From NCBI GenBank assembly GCA_012103325.1, contig WLWY01000012.1, positions 1 through 64,000 on the forward strand: DNA of 64,000 nt, read 5' to 3'. The notes beneath the pieces were generated by a model. It saw only the letters and a program-made list of their open reading frames with translations, was not told the DNA's origin and searched no databases. This stretch comes from Alphaproteobacteria bacterium. GTDB taxonomy: Bacteria > Pseudomonadota > Alphaproteobacteria > UBA8366 > GCA-2717185. Both the position numbers and the translations under genes were made by a program. Positions 44,496 to 52,773 of this stretch are shown here, piece by piece (positions within the stretch are counted from its first letter, which is position 1; every line of letters begins with the position of its first letter).

Positions 44496-45281
44496 ATGGA
44501 TCTTGGTATCGCGGGAAAACGCGCGCTGGTCACCGGCGCCAGCGAAGGCATTGGCGAGGGCGTGGCCCAGGCGCTAGCAGCGGAAGGCGCACGCGTCGCC
44601 ATTTGCGCACGGACGGCGTCCAAACTCGAAGCCACGGCTGCGCGGATCGCAGGCGAAACCGGTATCGAAGTCGTGGCGATACCGGCCGATATGCGATCGC
44701 TCGCGGGGTGCGAAGGCTTCGTCGACGAAGCGGCCGAACGTCTTGGCGGCATCGATATCCTGGTCAACAATGCCGGCGCGTCCGCCTTCGGCGCCTTCGT
44801 CGATCTACCGGACGAAGCCTTTACCGACGCGATCAACGGCAAACTGCTCGGCTACATCCGCTGCACGAGGGCGGCTATCCCGCACATGCAGCAGCGGGGC
44901 GGCGGCGTCATTCTGAATGTGACCGGCGCCACCCAACAGGCCGTGCCGCTGCACACACCGGGCAGCGCCTGCAACGCCGCCGTCCGGATGTTCAGCAAGG
45001 AACTCTCCATGGAACTCGGACCGATGAACATACGTGTGAACAGCCTTGGCCCGGGACGGATCCAGACCGCACGGTCGGATCGCCTGCAAAAAGCGATGGC
45101 GGAAGAACAAGGCACCTCGGAGGAGGAGATCCGGCGCGGGCTCGTCAGCACCATCCCCTCGAACCGCCTGGGCACTGTCGCCGACATCGCAGACGCGATC
45201 TGTTTCCTGGCCAGCGAACGCGCGACTTATGTGAACGGCTCCGCAGTTGTGGTGGATGGAAGTAAGTCTCTGGTCATCTGA
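44496..45281 (+). CDS. Short-chain dehydrogenase/reductase (SDR)
   Basis: A 261-residue SDR with the TGASEGIGEGVAQALA cofactor loop, NNAGASAFGAF, and VTGATQQAVPLHTPGSACNAAVRMF. The usual YxxxK is not obvious: the expected position reads HTPGSACNAAV, so the catalytic Tyr and Lys may be replaced. It may be an atypical SDR of the 3-oxoacyl-reductase-like group with altered chemistry. Good RBS GGGAGGAC. The MetE-like gene follows after 37 bases. Confidence 0.82.
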   Translation: MDLGIAGKRALVTGASEGIGEGVAQALAAEGARVAICARTASKLEATAARIAGETGIEVVAIPADMRSLAGCEGFVDEAAERLGGIDILVNNAGASAFGAFVDLPDEAFTDAINGKLLGYIRCTRAAIPHMQQRGGGVILNVTGATQQAVPLHTPGSACNAAVRMFSKELSMELGPMNIRVNSLGPGRIQTARSDRLQKAMAEEQGTSEEEIRRGLVSTIPSNRLGTVADIADAICFLASERATYVNGSAVVVDGSKSLVI

Positions 45282-45318
45282 GCCGAAGGGACTGCAGCTA
45301 AAAGAAGGAGTCGAACAC

Positions 45319-46476
45319 ATGCCACAGCACAGAATACTGACGACGCATGCCGGCAGCCTGCCGCGCCCGGCGCGGCTCGTGGAACTTTATGCGGCCCGAG
45401 TCGACGGCAAACCGATCGACGAGGACGAGTTGGTTCGCGAAGGCGAATCGGCAACCCGGTGGGTGGTGGAACAGCAGCGCAAGGCCGGGATTGATATCCC
45501 GAGCGACGGCGAACAGTTGCGCGAGGCGTTCTTTCTCTATGTGCAGCGCCGGATGTCGGGCTTTTCGGGTACATGGCAGCGCCCAACCCGAACCGAACTC
45601 GATGCCTATCCGGAATTCACAGCGAAGTGGCAGAAGAACTCGGAAGGCCAGATCGCGGTCAGCAACTTCGAGCCGCCAAAAGCTACCGGCCCCATCGCCT
45701 ACGCTGATATCGACGCCAACGAGGCGGAACTCGATACCTTCGCGGCAGCCCTGAAGGAACTCGGCGGCGAGTTTACCGATGCCTTCATGACCGCCCCGTC
45801 CCCCGGCATCGTCGCCGCCGCGATGAAGAACGAACATTACGCGAGCGAAGACGACTATCTCGACGCCCTGGCCGAGGCGCTGCGGGTCGAGTACGAGTCG
45901 GCACATCGGCACGGCTATCTGTTGCAGATCGACGCGCCGGACCTCGCTCTCGAACGCCACTTGTCCTATGCGGACCGCCCGATTGGCGATTTCGTGGGTT
46001 TCATCGAGCGGGTTATTGCACGGATCAATTCAGCACTCCGGAATGTGCCGCGCGAGCGTGTGCGGCTGCATGTCTGCTGGGGCAATTACGAGTCGCCGCA
46101 CGACAAAGACGTGGCGCTGAAGGAAATTCTGCCGGCCATCTTGCAGGCCGATGTCGGCGCCTTCCTGTTGCCTTTCGCCAACCCGCGCCACCAGCATGAG
46201 ATCAAGCTGTTCCGCGACGCGCCGTTGGCCCCCGACCAGTCGCTGATCGTCGGCGTGATCGACACGCTCACCAACTTCGTCGAACACCCGGAAGTCGTCG
46301 CCGACCGGCTGGAACGCGCCGCCGAAATGGTCGGCGACCCGAAACGCATTCAGGCCGGCACCGATTGCGGCTTCGACACCTCCGCCGGTATGGGAAGGCT
46401 CACCGCCGACGTCGTCTGGGCCAAGCTGAAAGCGATGCAGGAAGGGGCACGGATCGCAAGCGAGCGGCTGATGTAA
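45319..46476 (+). CDS. Cobalamin-independent methionine synthase (MetE C-terminal)-like protein
   Basis: A 385-residue protein related to the MetE C-terminal barrel. It starts TTHAGSLPRP, as in the MetE-like and epoxyalkane:CoM-transferase group. The probable zinc ligands are His and Cys in LHVCWGN and Cys in TDCGF near the C-terminus. Stand-alone members often transfer methyl or activate thiols in catabolism and are not methionine synthases. RBS GAAGGAG precedes the ATG. The sigma-54 control region of the PEP-CTERM gene begins 12 bases after its stop. Confidence 0.85.
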   Translation: MPQHRILTTHAGSLPRPARLVELYAARVDGKPIDEDELVREGESATRWVVEQQRKAGIDIPSDGEQLREAFFLYVQRRMSGFSGTWQRPTRTELDAYPEFTAKWQKNSEGQIAVSNFEPPKATGPIAYADIDANEAELDTFAAALKELGGEFTDAFMTAPSPGIVAAAMKNEHYASEDDYLDALAEALRVEYESAHRHGYLLQIDAPDLALERHLSYADRPIGDFVGFIERVIARINSALRNVPRERVRLHVCWGNYESPHDKDVALKEILPAILQADVGAFLLPFANPRHQHEIKLFRDAPLAPDQSLIVGVIDTLTNFVEHPEVVADRLERAAEMVGDPKRIQAGTDCGFDTSAGMGRLTADVVWAKLKAMQEGARIASERLM

Positions 46477-46488
46477 GGTATTAGATGC

Positions 46489-46630
46489 GGTGTCGAGATT
46501 CTTTACACCCGCCAGTTTCAATTAATTCTTAGCGCGCCTACTTATAGACGATTGTTTTTATTGCCATTTTTCAAGCACCCTCATTCCACGCGGTCTAAAC
46601 TTTCCTTTTCGGGTGTCGGTATTCTTTACA
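46489..46630 (+). promoter_or_regulatory. Two direct upstream repeats, likely activator sites
   Basis: GGTGTCGAGATTCTTTACA (46489-46507) and GGTGTCGGTATTCTTTACA (46612-46630) are direct repeats matching at 17 of 19 bases, 123 bases apart. They lie about 200 and 80 bases upstream of the sigma-54 promoter, the normal range for enhancer-binding activators. They are proposed activator binding sites; the PrsR-type regulators tied to PEP-CTERM systems are candidates, but no regulator gene is in the window. Confidence 0.6.
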
Positions 46631-46693
46631 AAAAATATGACTACGCGATTACCAACTGACACTATCTATCTGAAATTATTAGTGAAATTATTA

Positions 46694-46708
46694 TGGCACA
46701 ATTATTGC
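46694..46708 (+). promoter_or_regulatory. Sigma-54 (RpoN) promoter
   Basis: TGGCACAATTATTGC matches the -24/-12 consensus TGGCAC-N5-TTGC, with exactly ten bases between the invariant GG and GC. Transcription would start near 46720, about 63 bases ahead of the PEP-CTERM gene. The surroundings are AT-rich compared with the genome. Confidence 0.75.
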
Positions 46709-46723
46709 CGGTTGGTTAACGGG

Positions 46724-46740
46724 CACGGATTTTATCCGTG
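46724..46740 (+). promoter_or_regulatory. Hairpin at the predicted 5' end of the PEP-CTERM mRNA
   Basis: CACGGAT-TTT-ATCCGTG is a perfect 7-bp stem with a 3-nt loop, starting only a few bases after the predicted transcription start. A 5'-terminal stem-loop of this kind can stabilise an mRNA. The ribosome site AAGGGTGGG is further down, before the ATG at 46783. Role inferred. Confidence 0.5.
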
Positions 46741-46782
46741 GGGCAACCCAATAAAAGTATAATTACTCAAGGGTGGGCAACC

Positions 46783-47601
46783 ATGAAACATGCTATTTTT
46801 GCGGCAATAGCGGGACTCGGTATCGGTTTCGCCGGCGCCTCGGCACATGCGGTGAGTACGGCCGATCTGAATGCTGGCCTTCTGGCTGACACGGCGGGCT
46901 CCTGGTACTTCAATTTCACGGCGAGAGAGCCGACCGACCATCATGTGCCGGACGGCTTCGTGGCGGCAACCGCGACCGACTACACGACGGCGGACCCCGG
47001 ATCTCTGGAATATAGCGGGCCGGTCCGAGCCGATACGACGGTCGTTGGCGGGATCGAGCTCACGATAACGGGTTTCAGCAGCGCGACGTTGGTCGTGGGC
47101 GCCGGTACGCAATCGCAAATCCGTCACGATTATTCCGGCGGCAGTGTCAACAATGGCATCGGGGTCATGTCGACCAGCGGATCCAGCGTGGAGCAGGTCC
47201 GTTTCGAAGAGGACGAATTTCTCCGCCTGGAATTTTCCGACATCATCGAGTTGGCCGGCTTCGATTTCGCCAGCGGCAATCACGCCAACTGCAGCGCGAG
47301 CACCCGCTGCGGCGGCTTCGAGCTGTATTCCTTCGACGGGGTCACCGCGACGTCGCTGACCGGCGCCACGTTCCACACGCATCTCGACAGCGCTTCGTAT
47401 GTTGCGTTCGACACCCCGTTCTCCGGCGACGATTTCCTGATCCGCGCGACGGAAACCGGCAACGACAATGATCACGAGTTGGGCTGGTATCTGAGCGGCG
47501 TCGCCGGCGACCGGCGGGTGCCGGAGCCGGGCATAATCGCCCTGTTCGGCGTTGGTCTGCTGGGTATCGGAGTTATGCGGCGGCGGCGCAAGGCTGCGTA
47601 A
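46783..47601 (+). CDS. PEP-CTERM sorting-domain surface protein
   Basis: A 272-residue exported protein. It has an N-terminal signal peptide (MKHAIFAAIAGLGIGFAGAS, cleavage near AHA-V), a beta-rich unannotated body, and a C-terminal PEP-CTERM tail: VPEPGIIALFGVGLLGIGVM followed by RRRRK (residues about 246-270). In this system exosortase cleaves at the PEP motif, linked to exopolysaccharide formation. No exosortase gene is in the window, so it must be elsewhere. The gene is alone, under a sigma-54 promoter, with an inverted repeat after its stop. The body has two Cys (NCSAST, TRCGG) that could pair. Confidence 0.9.
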   Translation: MKHAIFAAIAGLGIGFAGASAHAVSTADLNAGLLADTAGSWYFNFTAREPTDHHVPDGFVAATATDYTTADPGSLEYSGPVRADTTVVGGIELTITGFSSATLVVGAGTQSQIRHDYSGGSVNNGIGVMSTSGSSVEQVRFEEDEFLRLEFSDIIELAGFDFASGNHANCSASTRCGGFELYSFDGVTATSLTGATFHTHLDSASYVAFDTPFSGDDFLIRATETGNDNDHELGWYLSGVAGDRRVPEPGIIALFGVGLLGIGVMRRRRKAA

Positions 47602-47632
47602 ACAGCCGAAGCGGTAGAGCTTAAGAGAAAAT

Positions 47633-47660
47633 CCGGTTCTCCCCACCGCGGGAGAACCGG
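47633..47660. terminator. Strong hairpin between convergent genes
   Basis: CCGGTTCTCCC and GGGAGAACCGG form a perfect 11-bp stem around CACCGC, 31 bases after the PEP-CTERM stop. No T-run follows on either side, so it may be a rho-assisted or bidirectional terminator between this gene and the convergent LLM gene ending at 47724. Confidence 0.55.
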
Positions 47661-47723
47661 ACTCTCCCACGAGCTATCAGCGACACAAAGTGCATCGGAA
47701 ATGCGATCGCACTGGTCTCGGCA

Positions 47724-49049
47724 TCACGTGAAGAACTGGTTCTCCGGTCGCGATAGCCCTAAATTCTCCCGCAGCGTCTTGCCCTCATACTCCCGGCGCA
47801 GAATGCCGCGATGTTGCAGTTCCGGCACGACCTTGTTGACGAAATCCTCCAGCCCCATCGGCAGGTAAGGGAACATGACGGTGAAGCCGTCACAGGCATC
47901 CGCTTCGAGCCATGCTTCCATCTCATCGGCGATCGTTTCCGCGGTGCCGGTAATCGCATGGCCCGCATAGCCGCCGAGGCGTTGGGCGAGCTGACGCACG
48001 GTAAGGTTCTCGCGGCGGCTGAGATTGATTGCGCGTTCGCGGCCACTCTTGCTCTGATTGCTCTCGGGCACGTCGGGCAGCGGGGCATCCGGATCGAACT
48101 TCGAGGCATCGTGTCCTAGCGCAATGGAAAGCGCGGCAATCGCGCTGTCCGAATTGACCAGACTGTCGAGATGGGCGCGCCGTTCCTGGGCTTCCGCGAC
48201 ACTATCGGCGACCACGACGAGCGCCGCGGGCATGATCTTCAAGCCGTTGGGGTCGCGGCCGAGTTTCGTCATGCGGCCCTTGATGTCGGTGTAGATTGCC
48301 TTCGCGTCTTCCAGCGTGCTCGCCGATGTGAACACCATCTCCGCCGTTTCGGCGGCAAGCTGGCGTCCGGCGTCCGACGCGCCAGCCTGCACGATGAGCG
48401 GCCAACCCTGCACCGGCCGCGCGATGTTGAGCGGCCCGCGCACCGAGAAAAACTCGCCCTTATGATCCAGCGTGTGCAGCTTCGCCGGATCGAAATAATC
48501 GCCGCTGTCCATATCGCGGATGAAGGCGTCGTCGGCCCAGCTGTCCCACAGTCCCGTAACGACATCGAAGAACTCGCGTGCGCGGCGGTACCGCTCACCA
48601 TGTTCCATTTGATCTGTCATGCCGAAATTAAGCGCTGCGTCCGGGTTTGACGTCGTGACCAGGTTCCACCCTGCCCGTCCACCGCTGATATGGTCGAGCG
48701 AGGCGAACCGGCGGGCGATGAGATAGGGTGTCTCGAACGTCGTCGAGGCCGTCGCGATCAGGCCGAGATGCTCGGTGACCATCGAGAGCGCCGGCAGCAG
48801 GGTCAGCGGATCAAAGGACGTGACCGTGGCGCTGCGCTTCAAGGCGTCTATCGGCATGTTCAGCACCGCCAGATGGTCCGCCATGAAGAACGCATCGAAC
48901 CGCCCGCGTTCCAGCGTCTGTGCGAAATTGACAAGATGTTTGAGATTGAAGTTGGCGTCCGGCGCGCCGCCCGGATAGCGCCACCATGCCGTATGAATGC
49001 TGACAGGACGCATGAAGGCGCCGAGATGGAGACGGCGTTTTACTGTCAT
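47724..49049 (-). CDS. NtaA/SnaA/DszA-type FMN-dependent LLM monooxygenase
   Basis: A 441-residue LLM enzyme of the nitrilotriacetate/dibenzothiophene-sulfone group. Signature parts are AFMRPVSIHTAWWRYPG, DAFFMADHLAVLN, TTFETPYLIARRFASLDHISGGRAGWNLVT and QAGASDAGRQLAAE. These use FMNH2 from a partner reductase to cleave C-N or C-S bonds. The ATG at 49049 begins the conserved MTVKRRLHLGAFM; longer upstream frame lacks similarity. It is divergent from the enolase-family gene at 49209. A close relative is at 56507. Confidence 0.92.
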   Translation of the reverse strand: MTVKRRLHLGAFMRPVSIHTAWWRYPGGAPDANFNLKHLVNFAQTLERGRFDAFFMADHLAVLNMPIDALKRSATVTSFDPLTLLPALSMVTEHLGLIATASTTFETPYLIARRFASLDHISGGRAGWNLVTTSNPDAALNFGMTDQMEHGERYRRAREFFDVVTGLWDSWADDAFIRDMDSGDYFDPAKLHTLDHKGEFFSVRGPLNIARPVQGWPLIVQAGASDAGRQLAAETAEMVFTSASTLEDAKAIYTDIKGRMTKLGRDPNGLKIMPAALVVVADSVAEAQERRAHLDSLVNSDSAIAALSIALGHDASKFDPDAPLPDVPESNQSKSGRERAINLSRRENLTVRQLAQRLGGYAGHAITGTAETIADEMEAWLEADACDGFTVMFPYLPMGLEDFVNKVVPELQHRGILRREYEGKTLRENLGLSRPENQFFT

Positions 49050-49208
49050 CGATTTGCGTTCCCTACGATCCGAGTACCAAGCAAAAGCCGTGACCAACGG
49101 CCTATTCCACTCACACCTTATAGGCGCGGCCTGCGGCGGGGAAGGTGTTGAGGCCATCTCCCCAGTACATCTGTATTATCCAAATACGCGATGAACTTGG
49201 GGCGAAAA

Positions 49209-50324
49209 ATGCAGATAAAGAACATCCGTGTGTATGCCGTCAGCGTGCCCGTGACCAAAACGGCCCATTTTTCAAAACGTGTGATCGAATGCGTCGACAA
49301 TACACTCGTTGAAATCGAAACCGACGACGGCACCGTCGGCGTGGGGGAAACGCGAGGTCATGGGGCGGCAGCGATTATCCGTTTGCGGTTCGCGCCCGCT
49401 ATCGCAGGAATGAACGCCGCCGACAGACCAGCCGTTCGAGCCATCTGCCTGCCGAAGGAGCCGTTCGATTACGGCTATCCGGAACATCTCAGCGACAGAA
49501 ACGCGTTCTCCGCCATCGATATCGCGCTCTGGGACATTGCGGGAAAAAAGGAAGGCAGGCCGGTCTACGAGATGCTCGGCGGCGCGGTTCGCGATCAGGC
49601 CCGCTTCTGCGGCTACGCCTATTCCGACGACCCGCAAGCGGGATATTCCGATCAGGAACTTGCCACGCGCATGGCGCAGACAGCGAAGCAGCAAATTGAC
49701 GAAACCGGTGCGCGCCTGTTCGAGTACAAGATTGGGCTTCACTCGGTCACCTGTGAAATCGGCATCGCCCAAGCGGTCCGCGCCGCGCTGGGTCCCGATG
49801 TCGATATCGCGGTCGACGCCAATATGGGTTTCTCGACGGAACAGGCCGTTGCCTTTCTGGACGGCGTCCACGACACCGGGATTGCAAATATCGAGGAACC
49901 GGTCGGAAGCCTTGCCGAAATGGAGGCGGTGCGCGAAGCCACGGGTATTCCCGTCTCCACCCACTGCTACGACCGCGACACGCTGGCGCGGTACCCGCTC
50001 ATCGATGCCATGGTGGTGGACCCGCAACTGGTCGGCGGCATCACCGGATTTCTCGAACAAATATCCCTCGCAAGCGCCCTCGGCAAAAGGATCTGGCTGC
50101 GCGCTCGTTGGGAACTCGGTGTCGCATGGTCGGTGTTCTGTCATCTGGGTATCGCCTGCCCTGCCCTTGACCGGCCCAACCAGGCGCTGATCAATTGGGT
50201 CGCGGACGATTTGATTACCGGCGAAGTTTGGACGATCGAAGACGGTGGCGTCCGTCCACCCAACGATCCCGGTCTCGGAGTCGAACTGGATCGGTCCGCT
50301 ATCGCCCAGTATCTCGTTTCTTAA
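49209..50324 (+). CDS. Enolase-superfamily (mandelate racemase/muconate lactonizing) enzyme
   Basis: A 371-residue member with both domains: capping domain (LVEIETDDGTVGVGETRG) and barrel. Barrel metal ligands lie in IAVDANMGF (Asp), NIEEPVG (Glu) and the VVDPQLVGG loop (Asp). The catalytic lysine motif reads FEYKIGLHS, lacking the second Lys of KxK, and the STHCYDRD loop differs from typical epimerases, so it is probably a sugar-acid dehydratase or racemase of unknown specificity. GGGGCGA precedes the ATG at 49209. Its gene ends three bases before the convergent oxidase gene. Confidence 0.85.
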   Translation: MQIKNIRVYAVSVPVTKTAHFSKRVIECVDNTLVEIETDDGTVGVGETRGHGAAAIIRLRFAPAIAGMNAADRPAVRAICLPKEPFDYGYPEHLSDRNAFSAIDIALWDIAGKKEGRPVYEMLGGAVRDQARFCGYAYSDDPQAGYSDQELATRMAQTAKQQIDETGARLFEYKIGLHSVTCEIGIAQAVRAALGPDVDIAVDANMGFSTEQAVAFLDGVHDTGIANIEEPVGSLAEMEAVREATGIPVSTHCYDRDTLARYPLIDAMVVDPQLVGGITGFLEQISLASALGKRIWLRARWELGVAWSVFCHLGIACPALDRPNQALINWVADDLITGEVWTIEDGGVRPPNDPGLGVELDRSAIAQYLVS

Positions 50325-50327
50325 TCG

Positions 50328-51521
50328 TCAGTTCGACGCATTCGCCTTCGGCACCCAGTCTGGCGGGTTCCAGAAAATTTGCGGGCCGAGTTCTTCGACA
50401 TTATTGATACCGATTTGAGCCATGACGCGGTCCATTTCCGTCTGGAAGATTTCCAGCGCGCGGTAAGAGCCCGCCTCGCCCGCGACAGCGGAGCCGTACA
50501 GCGTCGGACGGCCGGACATCACCATATCGGCACCGACGGCAAGCGCTTTGACGATATCGGAGCCGCGCCGCGGTCCGCTGTCGATGATGATCTTGATCCG
50601 GTCCCCGACGGCGGCGCGCACTTCCGGGACCAACTCGAGCGGCGCCGGCGCGGAGTCGAGATAGCGGCCGCCATGGTTCGACAGCACGACGCCTTGGAGC
50701 CCGTTGTCCGCGGCGATCACCGCGTCCTCCCAACTGTGCAGCCCCTTGACCAACAGATTGCCCGGCCACATGTCGCGGATGCGTTTGATATGGTCCCAGT
50801 TCTGCGCGCTTGGTTTGGTATAAGCCGTCTCGACGTCGACCTGCGTCAGCTTGCTCGCCAGTTCCGGCGGGTTGTTCACCTTCCGGAAGGGACCGCGCTT
50901 CAGATACTGCGGCGCCAGGACCCGTAGGCACCAGCCCGGATTGGCCAGCACCTGGGCGATCAGCCGCGGCGAATAGCGCAACGGCATGGCGAACCCGTTC
51001 CGGTAATTGTACTCGCGGTTGGAACTGACGGGACCGTCGACGGTGACCAGCATGGTCTCGAAGCCGGTCGCCTTGACCCGCTCGACGAAGCGGGCCGTTA
51101 GATCCATGTCGGTCCACATGTAAAGCTGGAACCAAATGTTCCCGTTGCCGGCCTCGTAAATGTCCTCCATCGGCGTCAGCGAACTCGTCGCCGCCGTGCA
51201 CGGCACGCCCATCCGCGCCGCCGCCCGGGCGAGACCGACCTCGCCGCCTTCACATACCAGCCCGGCCGATGCCGTCGGCGAGATGCCGAAGGGCATGGTA
51301 ATTTTCTGGCCGAAGATCTCGGTCGCCGTCGTACGCTCGGAGACATCCATCAGCACGCGGTTCTTGATCTTGAGCGAGCGATAGACGGCAGTGTTGTGGC
51401 GCAGCGCGATCTCGTCCTCCGCGCCCCGGTCGACATACTCGAAGATCCCGCGCGGCAACCGATTCTTCGCCTTCAGCCGAAGGTCTTCGATGTTGTATGC
51501 GCCAAGATCGCTGCCAGCCAT
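50328..51521 (-). CDS. FMN-dependent alpha-hydroxy-acid oxidase/dehydrogenase (LldD-like)
   Basis: A 397-residue member of the lactate/glycolate oxidase family. It has YNIEDLRLKAKNRLPRGIFE at the N-terminus and the catalytic-His signature SNHGGRYLDSAP (normally SNHGGRQLD). The FMN phosphate-binding IIIDSGPRRGSDIVKALAVGA follows. It oxidises L-2-hydroxyacids to 2-oxo acids. The ATG at 51521 follows GTGAGAGGC; a GTG nine bases upstream is possible. It starts 10 bases after the LLM gene, so the two are an operon. Confidence 0.92.
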   Translation of the reverse strand: MAGSDLGAYNIEDLRLKAKNRLPRGIFEYVDRGAEDEIALRHNTAVYRSLKIKNRVLMDVSERTTATEIFGQKITMPFGISPTASAGLVCEGGEVGLARAAARMGVPCTAATSSLTPMEDIYEAGNGNIWFQLYMWTDMDLTARFVERVKATGFETMLVTVDGPVSSNREYNYRNGFAMPLRYSPRLIAQVLANPGWCLRVLAPQYLKRGPFRKVNNPPELASKLTQVDVETAYTKPSAQNWDHIKRIRDMWPGNLLVKGLHSWEDAVIAADNGLQGVVLSNHGGRYLDSAPAPLELVPEVRAAVGDRIKIIIDSGPRRGSDIVKALAVGADMVMSGRPTLYGSAVAGEAGSYRALEIFQTEMDRVMAQIGINNVEELGPQIFWNPPDWVPKANASN

Positions 51522-51531
51522 GCCTCTCACC

Positions 51532-52596
51532 TCAATACCGCGCCATAATTTCGTCGGCGAATTCCTTGAAATTCTCGCGCGCCACGGCGATCGGTGGGAG
51601 CAGGAGGATTTCGTTCAGGCCGCCCACCTCCAACTCGCGGATCTTTTCCAGCACAGCATCCGGTTCGCCAACCAGGCCCCCGCTCGCCTCGATCAGTTCC
51701 GGCGTGACGAAGCGGCGCTCGGCCTTTGGCGTGAAGGCAACATGGCCGTGATGTAAATGCTGGTGCCGGCGGTCGATCGGCATCGTCTCGACATAGGCCT
51801 TATAGTCGTCCCACAGCGGGCGGATGATGCCCTGGATGAAATCGTCGTTGCCGCGTTGCAGATAGATCTCGTACCAGAAATGCAGGCTCGATACGGCCGG
51901 CGCGCCGACGGCTTCGATCACTCGGTCCGAAGTCATGGTTTCGCCGGGTTTCAGGATGCAGGAATAAGTCAGGACCGCCGCCGGGAATGGGTCCCGCAAG
52001 GCGCGCCCAGCTTCTTCCGCGCTACGCCGCACCCTGTCGATATTGCGCTGGAAGATACTGACGGGTTCGTTCCCTGCGCCAATCCGCCCGTCGCCATACG
52101 CACCGACCGCCGCCAGCGCTTTCGGTCCATTCGCCGCAACGTAGATATCGACGTGATCGTCCGTGTTGATGCATTCCAATTCGCGGTCGAGAAAACGAAT
52201 CGGTTGGTCCTCATACTCGACCTCGCCGCCGTCGAGCAGGCCACGTACCACGCGCAGATAGTCGCGGAACTTGCTGGGCGGCACCGGGTTCTGTCCCATG
52301 ATCCGCATCGCGGTGTGACCGGTGCCGATGCCGAGGAAGGTGCGGCCCGGCGCCAGCTTGTTGATCGTCGCGATCGAATGGGCGGTCACGGGTGCGATCC
52401 GCGTGCCGGCAATCGAAACGCCCGTGCCGAGGCGAATACGGCTGGTGTGATGCGCCGCCAGCGCCAGGGTGGCGTAGCAATCCGACCAGATCATCTGGGA
52501 GTCCGGCGCCCAGCCGCTGTCGTAACCAAGATCCTCCAGGAATGGAAAAATTTGCCAATCGTCGATCTTGGTCGCCACCACGCCGCCGAACATCAT
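51532..52596 (-). CDS. LLM-class flavin-dependent oxidoreductase (F420-type)
   Basis: A 354-residue LLM protein resembling the methylene-tetrahydromethanopterin-reductase-like/F420 branch: PFLEDLGYDSGWAPDSQMIWSD, RIRLGTGVSIAGTRIAPVTAHS and GRTFLGIGTGHTAMRIMG. Cofactor could be FMN or F420; sequence alone does not settle it. The first gene of a two-gene unit with the hydroxy-acid oxidase downstream. Divergent from the D-2-hydroxyacid dehydrogenase at 52774. Confidence 0.88.
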   Translation of the reverse strand: MMFGGVVATKIDDWQIFPFLEDLGYDSGWAPDSQMIWSDCYATLALAAHHTSRIRLGTGVSIAGTRIAPVTAHSIATINKLAPGRTFLGIGTGHTAMRIMGQNPVPPSKFRDYLRVVRGLLDGGEVEYEDQPIRFLDRELECINTDDHVDIYVAANGPKALAAVGAYGDGRIGAGNEPVSIFQRNIDRVRRSAEEAGRALRDPFPAAVLTYSCILKPGETMTSDRVIEAVGAPAVSSLHFWYEIYLQRGNDDFIQGIIRPLWDDYKAYVETMPIDRRHQHLHHGHVAFTPKAERRFVTPELIEASGGLVGEPDAVLEKIRELEVGGLNEILLLPPIAVARENFKEFADEIMARY

Positions 52597-52773
52597 CGCC
52601 GCGTCTCCTGTCGATTTTGCTCAGCGATACTCGCAGTGGATTGGCGATACATCAATATCCACTGTAGGTATTTTGAGGCCGAAGACATTGCCAACGAACT
52701 GGCAGTCCCCCTATCCTAGATCAAACGGGCGCTCCGCCCGGATCAACCTACAATAAGACCTCAGGGAGGAATC

